Shown here one piece after another: positions 42,960-51,365 of a stretch of 64,000 nt of DNA. This DNA comes from Bacteroidia bacterium. Its GTDB lineage: Bacteria; Bacteroidota; Bacteroidia; Flavobacteriales; Flavobacteriaceae. Numbering within the stretch: position 1 is the stretch's first letter; each line of letters starts with the position of its first letter. The notes beneath the pieces were generated by a model, which searched no databases, was not told the origin of the DNA, and worked only from the letters and a program-made list of their open reading frames with translations. Both the position numbers and the translations under genes were made by a program. Where the stretch lies: NCBI GenBank assembly GCA_030427735.1, contig JAUIBP010000009.1:1-64000 (forward strand), read 5' to 3'.

Positions 42960-45740
42960 TTGAAGTTTTTTAAATACATAGTTCTTTTAACTTTTGTTTT
43001 TTCTGCCTGTTCAACAGCTGAAAAAGCAGAAACAACTGTAGAGCAATTAACTTGCGAACAAGTTGAGAATCCGTTAGCAGTTCCTGTAAGTCACCCACGT
43101 ATAAGTTGGCAATTAAAATCCGATGCTTTTAATGTTACACAAACAGCGTATCATGTTTTAATAAGTTCTTCTAAAGAACATTTAGAGAAAAATAATGCTG
43201 ATGTTTGGGACAGTGGTAAAATTATTTCTGATCAAAGTCAGTTGGTACAGGTTAAGACTTCTTTACAACCAGAAACAAAATATTACTGGAAAGTAAAGGT
43301 TTGGACAGCTGATGATAAGGAAACACCGTGGAGTGCTATCGCTTTTTTTAGAACAGAACCAACAAATGAAGCCTTACAACCTACTTGGATTGGTGCCATT
43401 ACCAAGGCAGATAGTCATTTGCCAGAGGGAAGACATCATCATACCGCGACTTATAAAAAATCAAAGCGTAATGATATTATCAATACATCAGATGCTTTGG
43501 CTCGTCAAAGTATTTTGTTACGTAAAGATTTTTCAGTAGAAAAAAACATCAAAGAAGCGGTGGTGTATGTGTCTGGATTGGGACATTATGAATTGAGTTT
43601 AAACGGAAAAAAAGTAGGAAATAGTGAATTTGCACCGTTATGGACAGATTACGATAAAACTGTAAATTATAACACGTATGAAATTCCATCAGAGTCGTTG
43701 AACAAAGGCTATAACGTTGTTGGTGTATTGTTAGGAAACGGTATGTACAATACCGTACAAGGGCGCTATACCAAATTTTTTGTGAGTTTTGGACCTCCGA
43801 CTTTATTCTTTAAAATGAAGCTGACTTTTGAAGATGGTTCTGAAACTGTTATAAATTCAGATGAAAGTTGGACATACAGCCTAAGCCCGATTACTTATAA
43901 TGGTATGTTTGGTGGCGAAGATTACGATGCGAATTTAGAGCAAAACGGATGGAACACTCCAAACTTCGATGCTTCTAACTGGAAGTCAGTTGTGATTCAG
44001 GAAGCACCAAAAGGAGAGTTGAAAGCACAAATTGCACCGCCGGTAACCATTCAAAAACAATATGATGTAAAGGAGTTTAATGAGGTTGCACAGAACACCT
44101 ACGTGTTTAACATGGGGCAAAACCTGTCTGGTTTTCCAACCATTTCTGTACAGGGAAAACAGGGGCAAACCGTTCGTGTTTGGGTTGGTGAAGGTTTAAA
44201 AGAAGATGGCACCATCAGTCAGGGACGTTCAGGAAAACCGTATTATTATGATTATACGCTGAAGGGTGAAGGAACAGAAACCTGGCAGCCTAAGTTTAGT
44301 TATTATGGCTATCAATATATTCAGATTGAAAACATCAATTATAAATCGACCAAAGTAGATAGTTTGCCAACTTTGGTCGATTTAAAATCGAATTTTATTT
44401 ATAATTCAGCAGGTGAAATTGGGTCGTTCGAAAGTTCAAACGAAATTTTCAACAAAGCACACGAATTGATTAACAATGCTATAAAAAGTAATTTTCAGGC
44501 GGTATTAACCGATTGTCCACATCGTGAGAAATTAGGTTGGTTGGAAGAAGCACACCTTAACGGACCAGGCTTAATGTTTAATTATAACATGAAAGCGTAT
44601 TTTCCAACCATCATGCGAAATATTGAAGACGCGCAACGTGAGAATGGTTTAATACCAACTATTGCTCCTGAATATGTGGTGTTTGGTGGTGATTTTACCG
44701 ATTCACCGGAATGGGGTGCATCAGGAGTTATTTTACCCTGGATGTATTACGAGTATTATGGAGACGATTCCTTAATTCGTGAGTACTACGACGTGATGAA
44801 AAAGTACGTCGATTACCTAACAAGTACCTCTGATAATTATATCGTATCTCATGGTTTAGGTGATTGGTATGATTATGGCGAGCATGCTGCCGGCTACTCT
44901 AAAAACAGCCCGATAGCACTATCGGCAACCAGTCACTACTATTATTCCGCGTATTTGTTTGCAAAAGCAGCCAAGCACTTGAATAAAACCGAAGACATTG
45001 CTACATATGAAGCCTTAACGCAGAATATTAAAACGGCGTACAATAATGAATTTTTCAATGCAGAAACGAAACAATACGGAACCGGAAGTCAGTTTAGTAA
45101 TGCGGTTTCTGTGTTTATGGATATTGTTGAGCCACAGTATAAGCAAGCAGTTATGGACAATTTATTAGCCGATATCAAAGACAGGGGCTACCGCTTAACA
45201 ACGGGCGATGTTGGTAACCGCTATTTATTTGAAGCTTTGGCGAGAAACGGTGAAAATGAAGCCATGTACAAAATGAATAACCATTACGATACACCAGGTT
45301 ACGGGTTCCAGATAAAATTCGGATTAACCACGTTAACCGAGCAATGGGATCCAAGAAAAGGGAATTCATGGAACCATTTTATGATGGGACAAATTGAAGA
45401 ATGGTTTTATACCAGTTTAGCCGGAATTACACCAGATATGGAACATCCCGGATTTAAACATTTCTTTATCGAACCTGAAATTGTTGGCGATATGACCTTC
45501 GTAAAAGCGAGTTATGAGTCACTTTACGGAACCATTATTTCAGAATGGAATGTATCAGATGAAGCTATAAACTTTAAAGTAGAAGTGCCTGCAAATACCA
45601 CAGCAACCATTATATTACCGGTAGATTTGTCGATGCATATTGAAGTGAATGGTAAGGACTTTGAAAAATCGAATGTAGAGCATAACAGACCTACCTATTT
45701 GGTTGGTTCTGGTGTGTACAATATAGTTTGTAAAAAATAA
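42960..45740 (+). CDS. GH78 alpha-L-rhamnosidase, first copy (TTG start)
   Basis: 926 residues. A lipobox (TFVFSACS) appears only if translation starts at TTG 42960, one base after the previous stop; no ATG in this frame gives the signal sequence. Order: N-terminal fibronectin-like domain (ARISWQLK-type start, KYYWKVKVWTAD), beta-sandwich domains (YVSGLGHYELSLNGKKVG, LLGNGMYN), then the (alpha/alpha)6 barrel with DCPHREKLGWLEEAH (Asp518 region) and TLTEQWDPR, and a C-terminal sandwich. It cleaves terminal alpha-L-rhamnose. The stop overlaps the next start (TAATG), showing translational coupling. Confidence 0.9.
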   Translation: MKFFKYIVLLTFVFSACSTAEKAETTVEQLTCEQVENPLAVPVSHPRISWQLKSDAFNVTQTAYHVLISSSKEHLEKNNADVWDSGKIISDQSQLVQVKTSLQPETKYYWKVKVWTADDKETPWSAIAFFRTEPTNEALQPTWIGAITKADSHLPEGRHHHTATYKKSKRNDIINTSDALARQSILLRKDFSVEKNIKEAVVYVSGLGHYELSLNGKKVGNSEFAPLWTDYDKTVNYNTYEIPSESLNKGYNVVGVLLGNGMYNTVQGRYTKFFVSFGPPTLFFKMKLTFEDGSETVINSDESWTYSLSPITYNGMFGGEDYDANLEQNGWNTPNFDASNWKSVVIQEAPKGELKAQIAPPVTIQKQYDVKEFNEVAQNTYVFNMGQNLSGFPTISVQGKQGQTVRVWVGEGLKEDGTISQGRSGKPYYYDYTLKGEGTETWQPKFSYYGYQYIQIENINYKSTKVDSLPTLVDLKSNFIYNSAGEIGSFESSNEIFNKAHELINNAIKSNFQAVLTDCPHREKLGWLEEAHLNGPGLMFNYNMKAYFPTIMRNIEDAQRENGLIPTIAPEYVVFGGDFTDSPEWGASGVILPWMYYEYYGDDSLIREYYDVMKKYVDYLTSTSDNYIVSHGLGDWYDYGEHAAGYSKNSPIALSATSHYYYSAYLFAKAAKHLNKTEDIATYEALTQNIKTAYNNEFFNAETKQYGTGSQFSNAVSVFMDIVEPQYKQAVMDNLLADIKDRGYRLTTGDVGNRYLFEALARNGENEAMYKMNNHYDTPGYGFQIKFGLTTLTEQWDPRKGNSWNHFMMGQIEEWFYTSLAGITPDMEHPGFKHFFIEPEIVGDMTFVKASYESLYGTIISEWNVSDEAINFKVEVPANTTATIILPVDLSMHIEVNGKDFEKSNVEHNRPTYLVGSGVYNIVCKK

Positions 45741-47164
45741 TGATGAAATCAAAACATATAGCGTTTGTTCTGCTTTTTGTAGCATGTTTTATGTTGCCGA
45801 AAGGGCATGCGCAAACCTCTGATACGAATTTTAAACAAGCTTTAACTGAGACAGTAAATACCATTCAGTCGGTATTTCATGTTGATATTATTGATAACGA
45901 TGGATTACTAAAAGATAAAGAGCTTGATTATGGCCAATGGAAAATTGATGCCACCAATCTTGAAGTGACTTTTGCCAATGTGTTAAGTCCGTTTAATCTT
46001 TCCGCTGTAAAGCAGAAAAATGGAAGCTACAAAATTAAGAAGTTTCAATATCATAAGTTAACCGAAGAAAAAGGCGCAGAACGTCTTCAGTATTTAGAAT
46101 CTTTAAGTCCTGATTTAGCATCTTGGGAAATTCGAAAAGCGGAATTAAAAACCTGTATGTTTTCAGCTTTCGGCTTGGATAAAGCACCAGCAATGCCCGA
46201 TTCCAAACCTATTTTAACAAAAAAAAGAAAGTATAAAGGTTACACAGTTGAAAACATTGGTTTAGAAATATTACCAGGTGTTTATGTTACCGGATCGATT
46301 TATAAACCCAATCCAATGCCCAAAAAGGCGGCTGTTATTGTCACGCCTAATGGGCATTTTGGCGATGGTCGTTTCCGCGAAAGCGAGCAAATTCGTTGTG
46401 CGATGTTGGCAAAAATGGGTGCCATTGTCGTGAATTACGATTTGTTTGCCTGGGATGAATCACAGTTGCAATTCGATTCAAAATATCATAGAAACAGTAT
46501 TGCATCAACCGTTCAGGTGTTAACAGGTATGCGTTTGTTAGATTACGTGTCTACTTTAAAACAAGCCGATATGTCTCGCGTGGGTGTTACCGGTGGTTCG
46601 GGTGGCGGTTCGCAAACGGTATTTTTAGCAGCGCTTGACGATAGAATTACCGTATCGGTGCCCGTGGTTATGGTGTCGTCGTACCATTCTGGAGGTTGTG
46701 CTTGTGAGAGTGGTCGTGGTATTCATTTGTGTGGTAACGGAACGAATAATGTTGAAATAGCGGCTTTGGCAGCACCAAAACCACAATTACTAATTTCTGA
46801 TGGTGGCGATTGGACAAAAAATACTCCTGAAGTAGAATTTCCTTTTGTAGAACGTATTTATGGTTTTTATGGTAAAAAAGAAGTTGTAAAAAATGTTCAT
46901 CTTCCAGAAGAAGGTCATAATTATAAGGTGTCTAAACGTCAAGCGATGTATCCGTTTATGGCTGAATATTTAGACTTGCGTTTGGATAACATCACCAATA
47001 AAAATGGAGAGATAGATGAATCTACCTGTACCATTGAACCTTATGAAAATCTGTTCGTGTTTGGAAACAATCCTGAAAATTTACCTAAAAATGCTCTAAA
47101 GAATATAGATGATTTATATAAGTTATTTGGAGAAAAAAATGAAAGAGTTTATGAGTCGAAATAA
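45740..47164 (+). CDS. Secreted alpha/beta-hydrolase, acetyl-esterase-like
   Basis: 474 residues with a signal peptide (about 1-24, ending GHAQ). The hydrolase domain begins near residue 180 (KAAVIVTPNGHFGDGRFRES). The nucleophile is Ser287 in VGVTGGSGGGSQT, and the likely catalytic His393 lies in LPEEGHNYK; the acid is not certain. An N-terminal domain of about 150 residues has no recognised motif. The CACESGRGIHLCGNGTN segment is Cys-rich and may hold disulfides. It resembles acetylxylan-esterase or CE15-type proteins, and in this locus probably removes acetyl or methyl esters from pectin. It overlaps its neighbours on both sides. Confidence 0.7.
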   Translation: MMKSKHIAFVLLFVACFMLPKGHAQTSDTNFKQALTETVNTIQSVFHVDIIDNDGLLKDKELDYGQWKIDATNLEVTFANVLSPFNLSAVKQKNGSYKIKKFQYHKLTEEKGAERLQYLESLSPDLASWEIRKAELKTCMFSAFGLDKAPAMPDSKPILTKKRKYKGYTVENIGLEILPGVYVTGSIYKPNPMPKKAAVIVTPNGHFGDGRFRESEQIRCAMLAKMGAIVVNYDLFAWDESQLQFDSKYHRNSIASTVQVLTGMRLLDYVSTLKQADMSRVGVTGGSGGGSQTVFLAALDDRITVSVPVVMVSSYHSGGCACESGRGIHLCGNGTNNVEIAALAAPKPQLLISDGGDWTKNTPEVEFPFVERIYGFYGKKEVVKNVHLPEEGHNYKVSKRQAMYPFMAEYLDLRLDNITNKNGEIDESTCTIEPYENLFVFGNNPENLPKNALKNIDDLYKLFGEKNERVYESK

Positions 47165-49610
47165 TATCATATTAAAAAGTTTAGTGTTGGTATTCCTTTT
47201 CGGAATGTTAAAAGTATCGGCACAAAATGAATTAAAACTTTGGTACAATAAGCCAGCAGAAATTTGGAACGAAGCTTTGCCATTAGGAAATGGTCGTTTA
47301 GGCGCCATGGTTTTTGGAGATCCAGCTATCGAGCGTTTGCAATTAAACGAAGAAACCATTTGGGCAGGTTCGCCAAATAGTAATGCGCACGAGAAAGCGT
47401 TGGTCGCGTTGCCAAAAGTACGTCAGCTTATTTTTGATGGAAAATACAAAGAAGCACAAGATTTAGCGACCTCAGATATTCGTTCGCAAACCAATAACGG
47501 AATGCCTTATCAAACCTTTGGAAGTGTGTATATTTCATTTCCAGGACATCAAGATTACAGCAATTATTATCGCGATTTAAATATTGAAAATGCGACAGCC
47601 AAAGTAAAATATACGGTTGATGGTGTAGAATATACGCGTGAAATTTTATCCGCTTTTGAAAATGATGTGGTGGCTGTAAAACTATCTGCCAACAAACCCG
47701 GAATGATTACTTGTAATGCCTTTTTAAACAGTCCGTTTGATAAAACACTGGTAACTACCGAAGACGGCCAAGTGACTTTGGCAGGCGTAACCAGTACGGT
47801 AGAAGGACAAAAAGGACGTGTAAAATTTCAAGGGCGTATGGCTGCCAAAAATAAAGGCGGAAAGTTATCGGTAAAAAACGGCATTATCAGTGTAGATAAA
47901 GCCGATGAGGTGGTGCTTTATATTTCTATAGCAACCAATTTTGTGAATTACAAAGATATTTCTGCTGATTATGTGGCAAAGAGCAAAGCGTTTTTAGACA
48001 AAGCTATTGTTAAAGATTTTGAAACCATAAAAGATATGCATGTAAACTATTATCAAAAGTTTTTCAATCGTGTGTCTTTAAATTTAGGAAAAAGCAATGT
48101 AGCAAAAGACCCAACAGATCTTCGTATTCAAAAATTCGACAGTCAGTTTGATCCAGAATTAGCAGCCTTATATTTTCAATTTGGACGTTATTTATTGATT
48201 TCTTCTTCGCAACCAGGTGGACAACCAGCCAATTTACAAGGTATTTGGAACGATATGTTGTTCCCGCCATGGGAAAGTAAATACACCATGAATATTAATG
48301 CAGAAATGAATTATTGGCCATCGGAGTTGACCAATCTTTCGGAAATGCACGAGCCTTTTATTCAGCTAGCTAGAGAAGTGGCAGTAACAGGGAAAGAAAC
48401 GGCTAAAATAATGTACAATGCCAAAGGTTGGGTGTTGCATCACAACACGGATATTTGGAGAATTACTGGACCTATTGACATGGCAGCTTCTGGAATGTGG
48501 CCAACAGGAGGAGCATGGGTGTGTCAAGATTTGTGGGAACGTTATTTATACACAGGAAATGAAGCATTTTTAAAGGAGATTTTCCCGATTATGAAGGGAG
48601 CAGCTCAGTTCTTTTTAGATTTTATGATTACCGATCCTAATTCGGGGTATTTGGTAGTAGTACCTTCAAACTCTCCAGAAAATACCCATGGAGGAGAAGA
48701 CGGAAAATCGACCATTACGGCAGGAACTACTATGGACAATCAGTTAATTTTTGATTTGTTTACCAACTTGGTTCGTGCTACAAAAATTTTAAATGAAGAC
48801 GAAACCTTTGCAAAAACACTAGAAACGACTCTAACAAAAATGGCTCCAATGCAAATTGGACAACATGGTCAGTTGCAAGAATGGTTAATTGATTGGGACG
48901 ATCCAGAAGATCATCACCGTCATGTATCGCATTTGTACGGATTGTTTCCTAGCAATCAAATATCACCTTTTAGAACTCCAGAATTGTTTCAAGCAGCAAA
49001 AACATCTTTAAAATATAGAGGAGATGAATCTACAGGTTGGTCTATGGGCTGGAAAGTAAATTTATGGGCTCGTTTGTTAGATGGAAATCACGCTTATAAA
49101 TTGTTACAAGATCAGTTGCATTTGGTCACTGCAGATCAACGAAAAGGAGGAGGAACGTATCCTAATATGTTAGATGCACATCAACCTTTTCAAATTGATG
49201 GAAATTTTGGATGTACAGCGGGAATTGCAGAAATGTTAATGCAAAGTCATGAAGAAGCCATTCACTTATTACCTGCTTTGCCAGATGTTTGGAAAAATGG
49301 AAACATTAAAGGCTTAAAAACCAGAGGCGGTTATGAAATTGACATGACTTGGAAGAATAATAAAGTTTCGGAATTGAAAATTACAGCCTCAAAAGATGGG
49401 AATTGTAGATTGCGATTAGACTCTTCTTTAACAGGAACAGGACTGAAAAAAGCCAGAGGAAAAAATGAAAATCCTTTCTTTTATCAAGTAGAGGTAAAAG
49501 AACCGATTGTTTCTAAAAAAGCAAACATCGAAAAATTGACGTTGCCAAAGTACAAGGAGTATGACGTTGTTATGAAAGCCGGAAAAATCTATACGTTTTA
49601 CGGGAAATAA
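47139..49610 (+). CDS. GH95 alpha-L-fucosidase or alpha-L-galactosidase
   Basis: About 823 residues. The ATG at 47139 has a GGAG seven bases upstream and a signal peptide ending KVSAQ; an in-frame ATG at 47109 lies further inside the previous gene. The N-terminal sandwich has WYNKPAEIWNEALPLGNGRL and LNEETIWAGSPN, both GH95 hallmarks. The barrel has MNINAEMNYWP (Asn385 and Asn387), SPEN (Glu514) and FQIDGNFGCTAGIAEML (Asp687), matching the inverting GH95 site. Family members act on alpha-1,2-L-fucose or on L-galactose in RG-II and xyloglucan. The two cannot be told apart here without structure or assay. Confidence 0.9.
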   Translation: MKEFMSRNNIILKSLVLVFLFGMLKVSAQNELKLWYNKPAEIWNEALPLGNGRLGAMVFGDPAIERLQLNEETIWAGSPNSNAHEKALVALPKVRQLIFDGKYKEAQDLATSDIRSQTNNGMPYQTFGSVYISFPGHQDYSNYYRDLNIENATAKVKYTVDGVEYTREILSAFENDVVAVKLSANKPGMITCNAFLNSPFDKTLVTTEDGQVTLAGVTSTVEGQKGRVKFQGRMAAKNKGGKLSVKNGIISVDKADEVVLYISIATNFVNYKDISADYVAKSKAFLDKAIVKDFETIKDMHVNYYQKFFNRVSLNLGKSNVAKDPTDLRIQKFDSQFDPELAALYFQFGRYLLISSSQPGGQPANLQGIWNDMLFPPWESKYTMNINAEMNYWPSELTNLSEMHEPFIQLAREVAVTGKETAKIMYNAKGWVLHHNTDIWRITGPIDMAASGMWPTGGAWVCQDLWERYLYTGNEAFLKEIFPIMKGAAQFFLDFMITDPNSGYLVVVPSNSPENTHGGEDGKSTITAGTTMDNQLIFDLFTNLVRATKILNEDETFAKTLETTLTKMAPMQIGQHGQLQEWLIDWDDPEDHHRHVSHLYGLFPSNQISPFRTPELFQAAKTSLKYRGDESTGWSMGWKVNLWARLLDGNHAYKLLQDQLHLVTADQRKGGGTYPNMLDAHQPFQIDGNFGCTAGIAEMLMQSHEEAIHLLPALPDVWKNGNIKGLKTRGGYEIDMTWKNNKVSELKITASKDGNCRLRLDSSLTGTGLKKARGKNENPFFYQVEVKEPIVSKKANIEKLTLPKYKEYDVVMKAGKIYTFYGK

Positions 49611-49694
49611 ATGCCCATAATGGGCGTTTGGCAAGCCGAGGCTAATATCCCATAATTATATTGCTAAAACGGCTTATTGAAAAAATAGATTAAT

Positions 49695-51257
49695 ATGAAC
49701 AAAATAAAATATTTATTACTGGTATTACCTGTTTTAATCGCAGGATGTAAATCTTCAGAAACGGTTTCAGAGGTAAAAAAACCTGATTCAAAAACCGTTT
49801 TACAGGCAGATGATTTTAAACATTATGCCGATTATTTCAATAGAATGGAAGATGAAAATATTGCCAAAGCAGTACCTAACGACAGTGCTTGGACTTGGAT
49901 GAAAAGCAATATTCCGTTGTTTGAATGTCCGCAAGATAATTTTGAAGAAATGTATTATTTCCGTTGGTGGAGTTTGCGAAAACACATTACCAACACCCCT
50001 CAAGGTTATGCCATTACCGAGTTTTTAGTGGATAGATCGTATGCGGATAAATACAATTTAATAGCCTGTGCTTTAGGACATCATATTTATGAATTTCGTT
50101 GGGTTCACGATCCAAAATACATTGAACAAAATATAAATATTTGGTACCGTGGAAACGAAGGAAAACCGATGAAAAAATTACACAAATTTAGTAGTTGGAC
50201 AGCCGATGCATTGTACAATCGTTATTTGGTAAATAAGGATGAAAAATACTTGTTAGATTTTTATCCAGACATGATTTCAGATTATGCACGTTGGGAAGAA
50301 GAACGTCAGCGTACCGACGGTTTGTTTTGGCAAAACGATGTAAAAGATGGTATGGAAGAATCGTTGAGTGGTGGTCGTCATGTACGCAATGCTCGTCCAA
50401 CCATCAACAGTTATATGTTTGCCAATGCCAAAGCTTTGTCTACCATGGCAAAAATGCAAGGCGATAGTGAAAAATCGGTATATTTTGATAAAAAATCAAA
50501 AACGATTAAAGGTTTGGTAGAACAAAAATTATGGAATAAAAAAGATTTGTTTTTTGAGACTTTAACCGAAAAAGATACTTCTTCAAATGTTCGCGAAGCC
50601 ATCGGATTTATTCCTTGGTATTTTAATTTGCCATCAGAAAATAAAGGTTTTGAAAAAGCATGGGAACAATTTAAAGACGAAGAAGGATTTGCTGCTCCGT
50701 TTGGTTTAACTACGGCAGAGCGTAGAAGCCCACGTTTTAGAAGTCACGGTACAGGAACGTGTGAGTGGGATGGTGCAGTGTGGCCTTTTGCTACTTCACA
50801 AACATTAACGGCCTTGGCCAATGTTTTAAACAACTACGAACAAAATGTGGTTGCTAAAGCCGATTATTTTAAACAAATGAATTTGTATGTAGAATCGCAA
50901 TACTACAGAGGCCGCCCATACATTGGGGAGTATTTAGATGAAACCACAGGATATTGGTTAATGGGTGATAGAGAGCGTAGCCGTTATTACAACCACTCTA
51001 CATTTAACGATTTAATGATTACTGGTTTGGTAGGATTACGTCCTCGTGCCGATGAAAAAATAGAAGTCAATCCTTTAATTCCACAAGAGCAATGGGATTG
51101 GTTTTGTTTGGATAATATTTTATACCACGGTGATATCATTACCATTCTTTGGGATAAAACAGGAGAAAAATACCACAAAGGACAAGGGTTACGGGTGTTT
51201 AGAAATGGAAAAGAAGTGGCTGCTTCAACAAAGTTAGAGAGAGTGATTTCTGAATAA
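49695..51257 (+). CDS. MGH1/GH63-like (alpha/alpha)6-barrel glycosidase, lipoprotein
   Basis: 520 residues with a lipobox (VLIAGCKS). The helical barrel motifs are MYYFRWWSLRKHI, SWTADALYNRYLV, RTDGLFWQNDVKDGMEESLS, RPTINSYMFANAKAL, AIGFIPWYFNL and GTCEWDGAVWPFATSQTL. This order matches trehalase-like/MGH1-type glycosidases found in Bacteroidota PULs. Acidic residues in the QNDVKDGMEES and CEWDGAVWP segments are the likely catalytic pair. The substrate cannot be assigned; as the pathway already has GH78 and GH95 debranching enzymes, an arabinose or glucose-type link is possible. Confidence 0.65.
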   Translation: MNKIKYLLLVLPVLIAGCKSSETVSEVKKPDSKTVLQADDFKHYADYFNRMEDENIAKAVPNDSAWTWMKSNIPLFECPQDNFEEMYYFRWWSLRKHITNTPQGYAITEFLVDRSYADKYNLIACALGHHIYEFRWVHDPKYIEQNINIWYRGNEGKPMKKLHKFSSWTADALYNRYLVNKDEKYLLDFYPDMISDYARWEEERQRTDGLFWQNDVKDGMEESLSGGRHVRNARPTINSYMFANAKALSTMAKMQGDSEKSVYFDKKSKTIKGLVEQKLWNKKDLFFETLTEKDTSSNVREAIGFIPWYFNLPSENKGFEKAWEQFKDEEGFAAPFGLTTAERRSPRFRSHGTGTCEWDGAVWPFATSQTLTALANVLNNYEQNVVAKADYFKQMNLYVESQYYRGRPYIGEYLDETTGYWLMGDRERSRYYNHSTFNDLMITGLVGLRPRADEKIEVNPLIPQEQWDWFCLDNILYHGDIITILWDKTGEKYHKGQGLRVFRNGKEVAASTKLERVISE

Positions 51258-51267
51258 ATCCAAGAGT

Positions 51268-51338
51268 TGTCAACCTGAACTTTATATCTTATTCAGGTTT
51301 TCAAAAAGTATGTGATTCTGAAATGAATTCAGAATGAC
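51268..51338. repeat. Palindromic double-hairpin repeat, before the second GH78
   Basis: It starts TGTCAACCTGAACTTTATAT and ends GAATTCAGAATGACG. Hairpin 1 is ACCTGAA...TTCAGGT; hairpin 2 is ATTCTGAAATGAATTCAGAAT. Confidence 0.7.
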
Positions 51339-51365
51339 GTTTATTAAAGACATAAGTTAAAAAGC

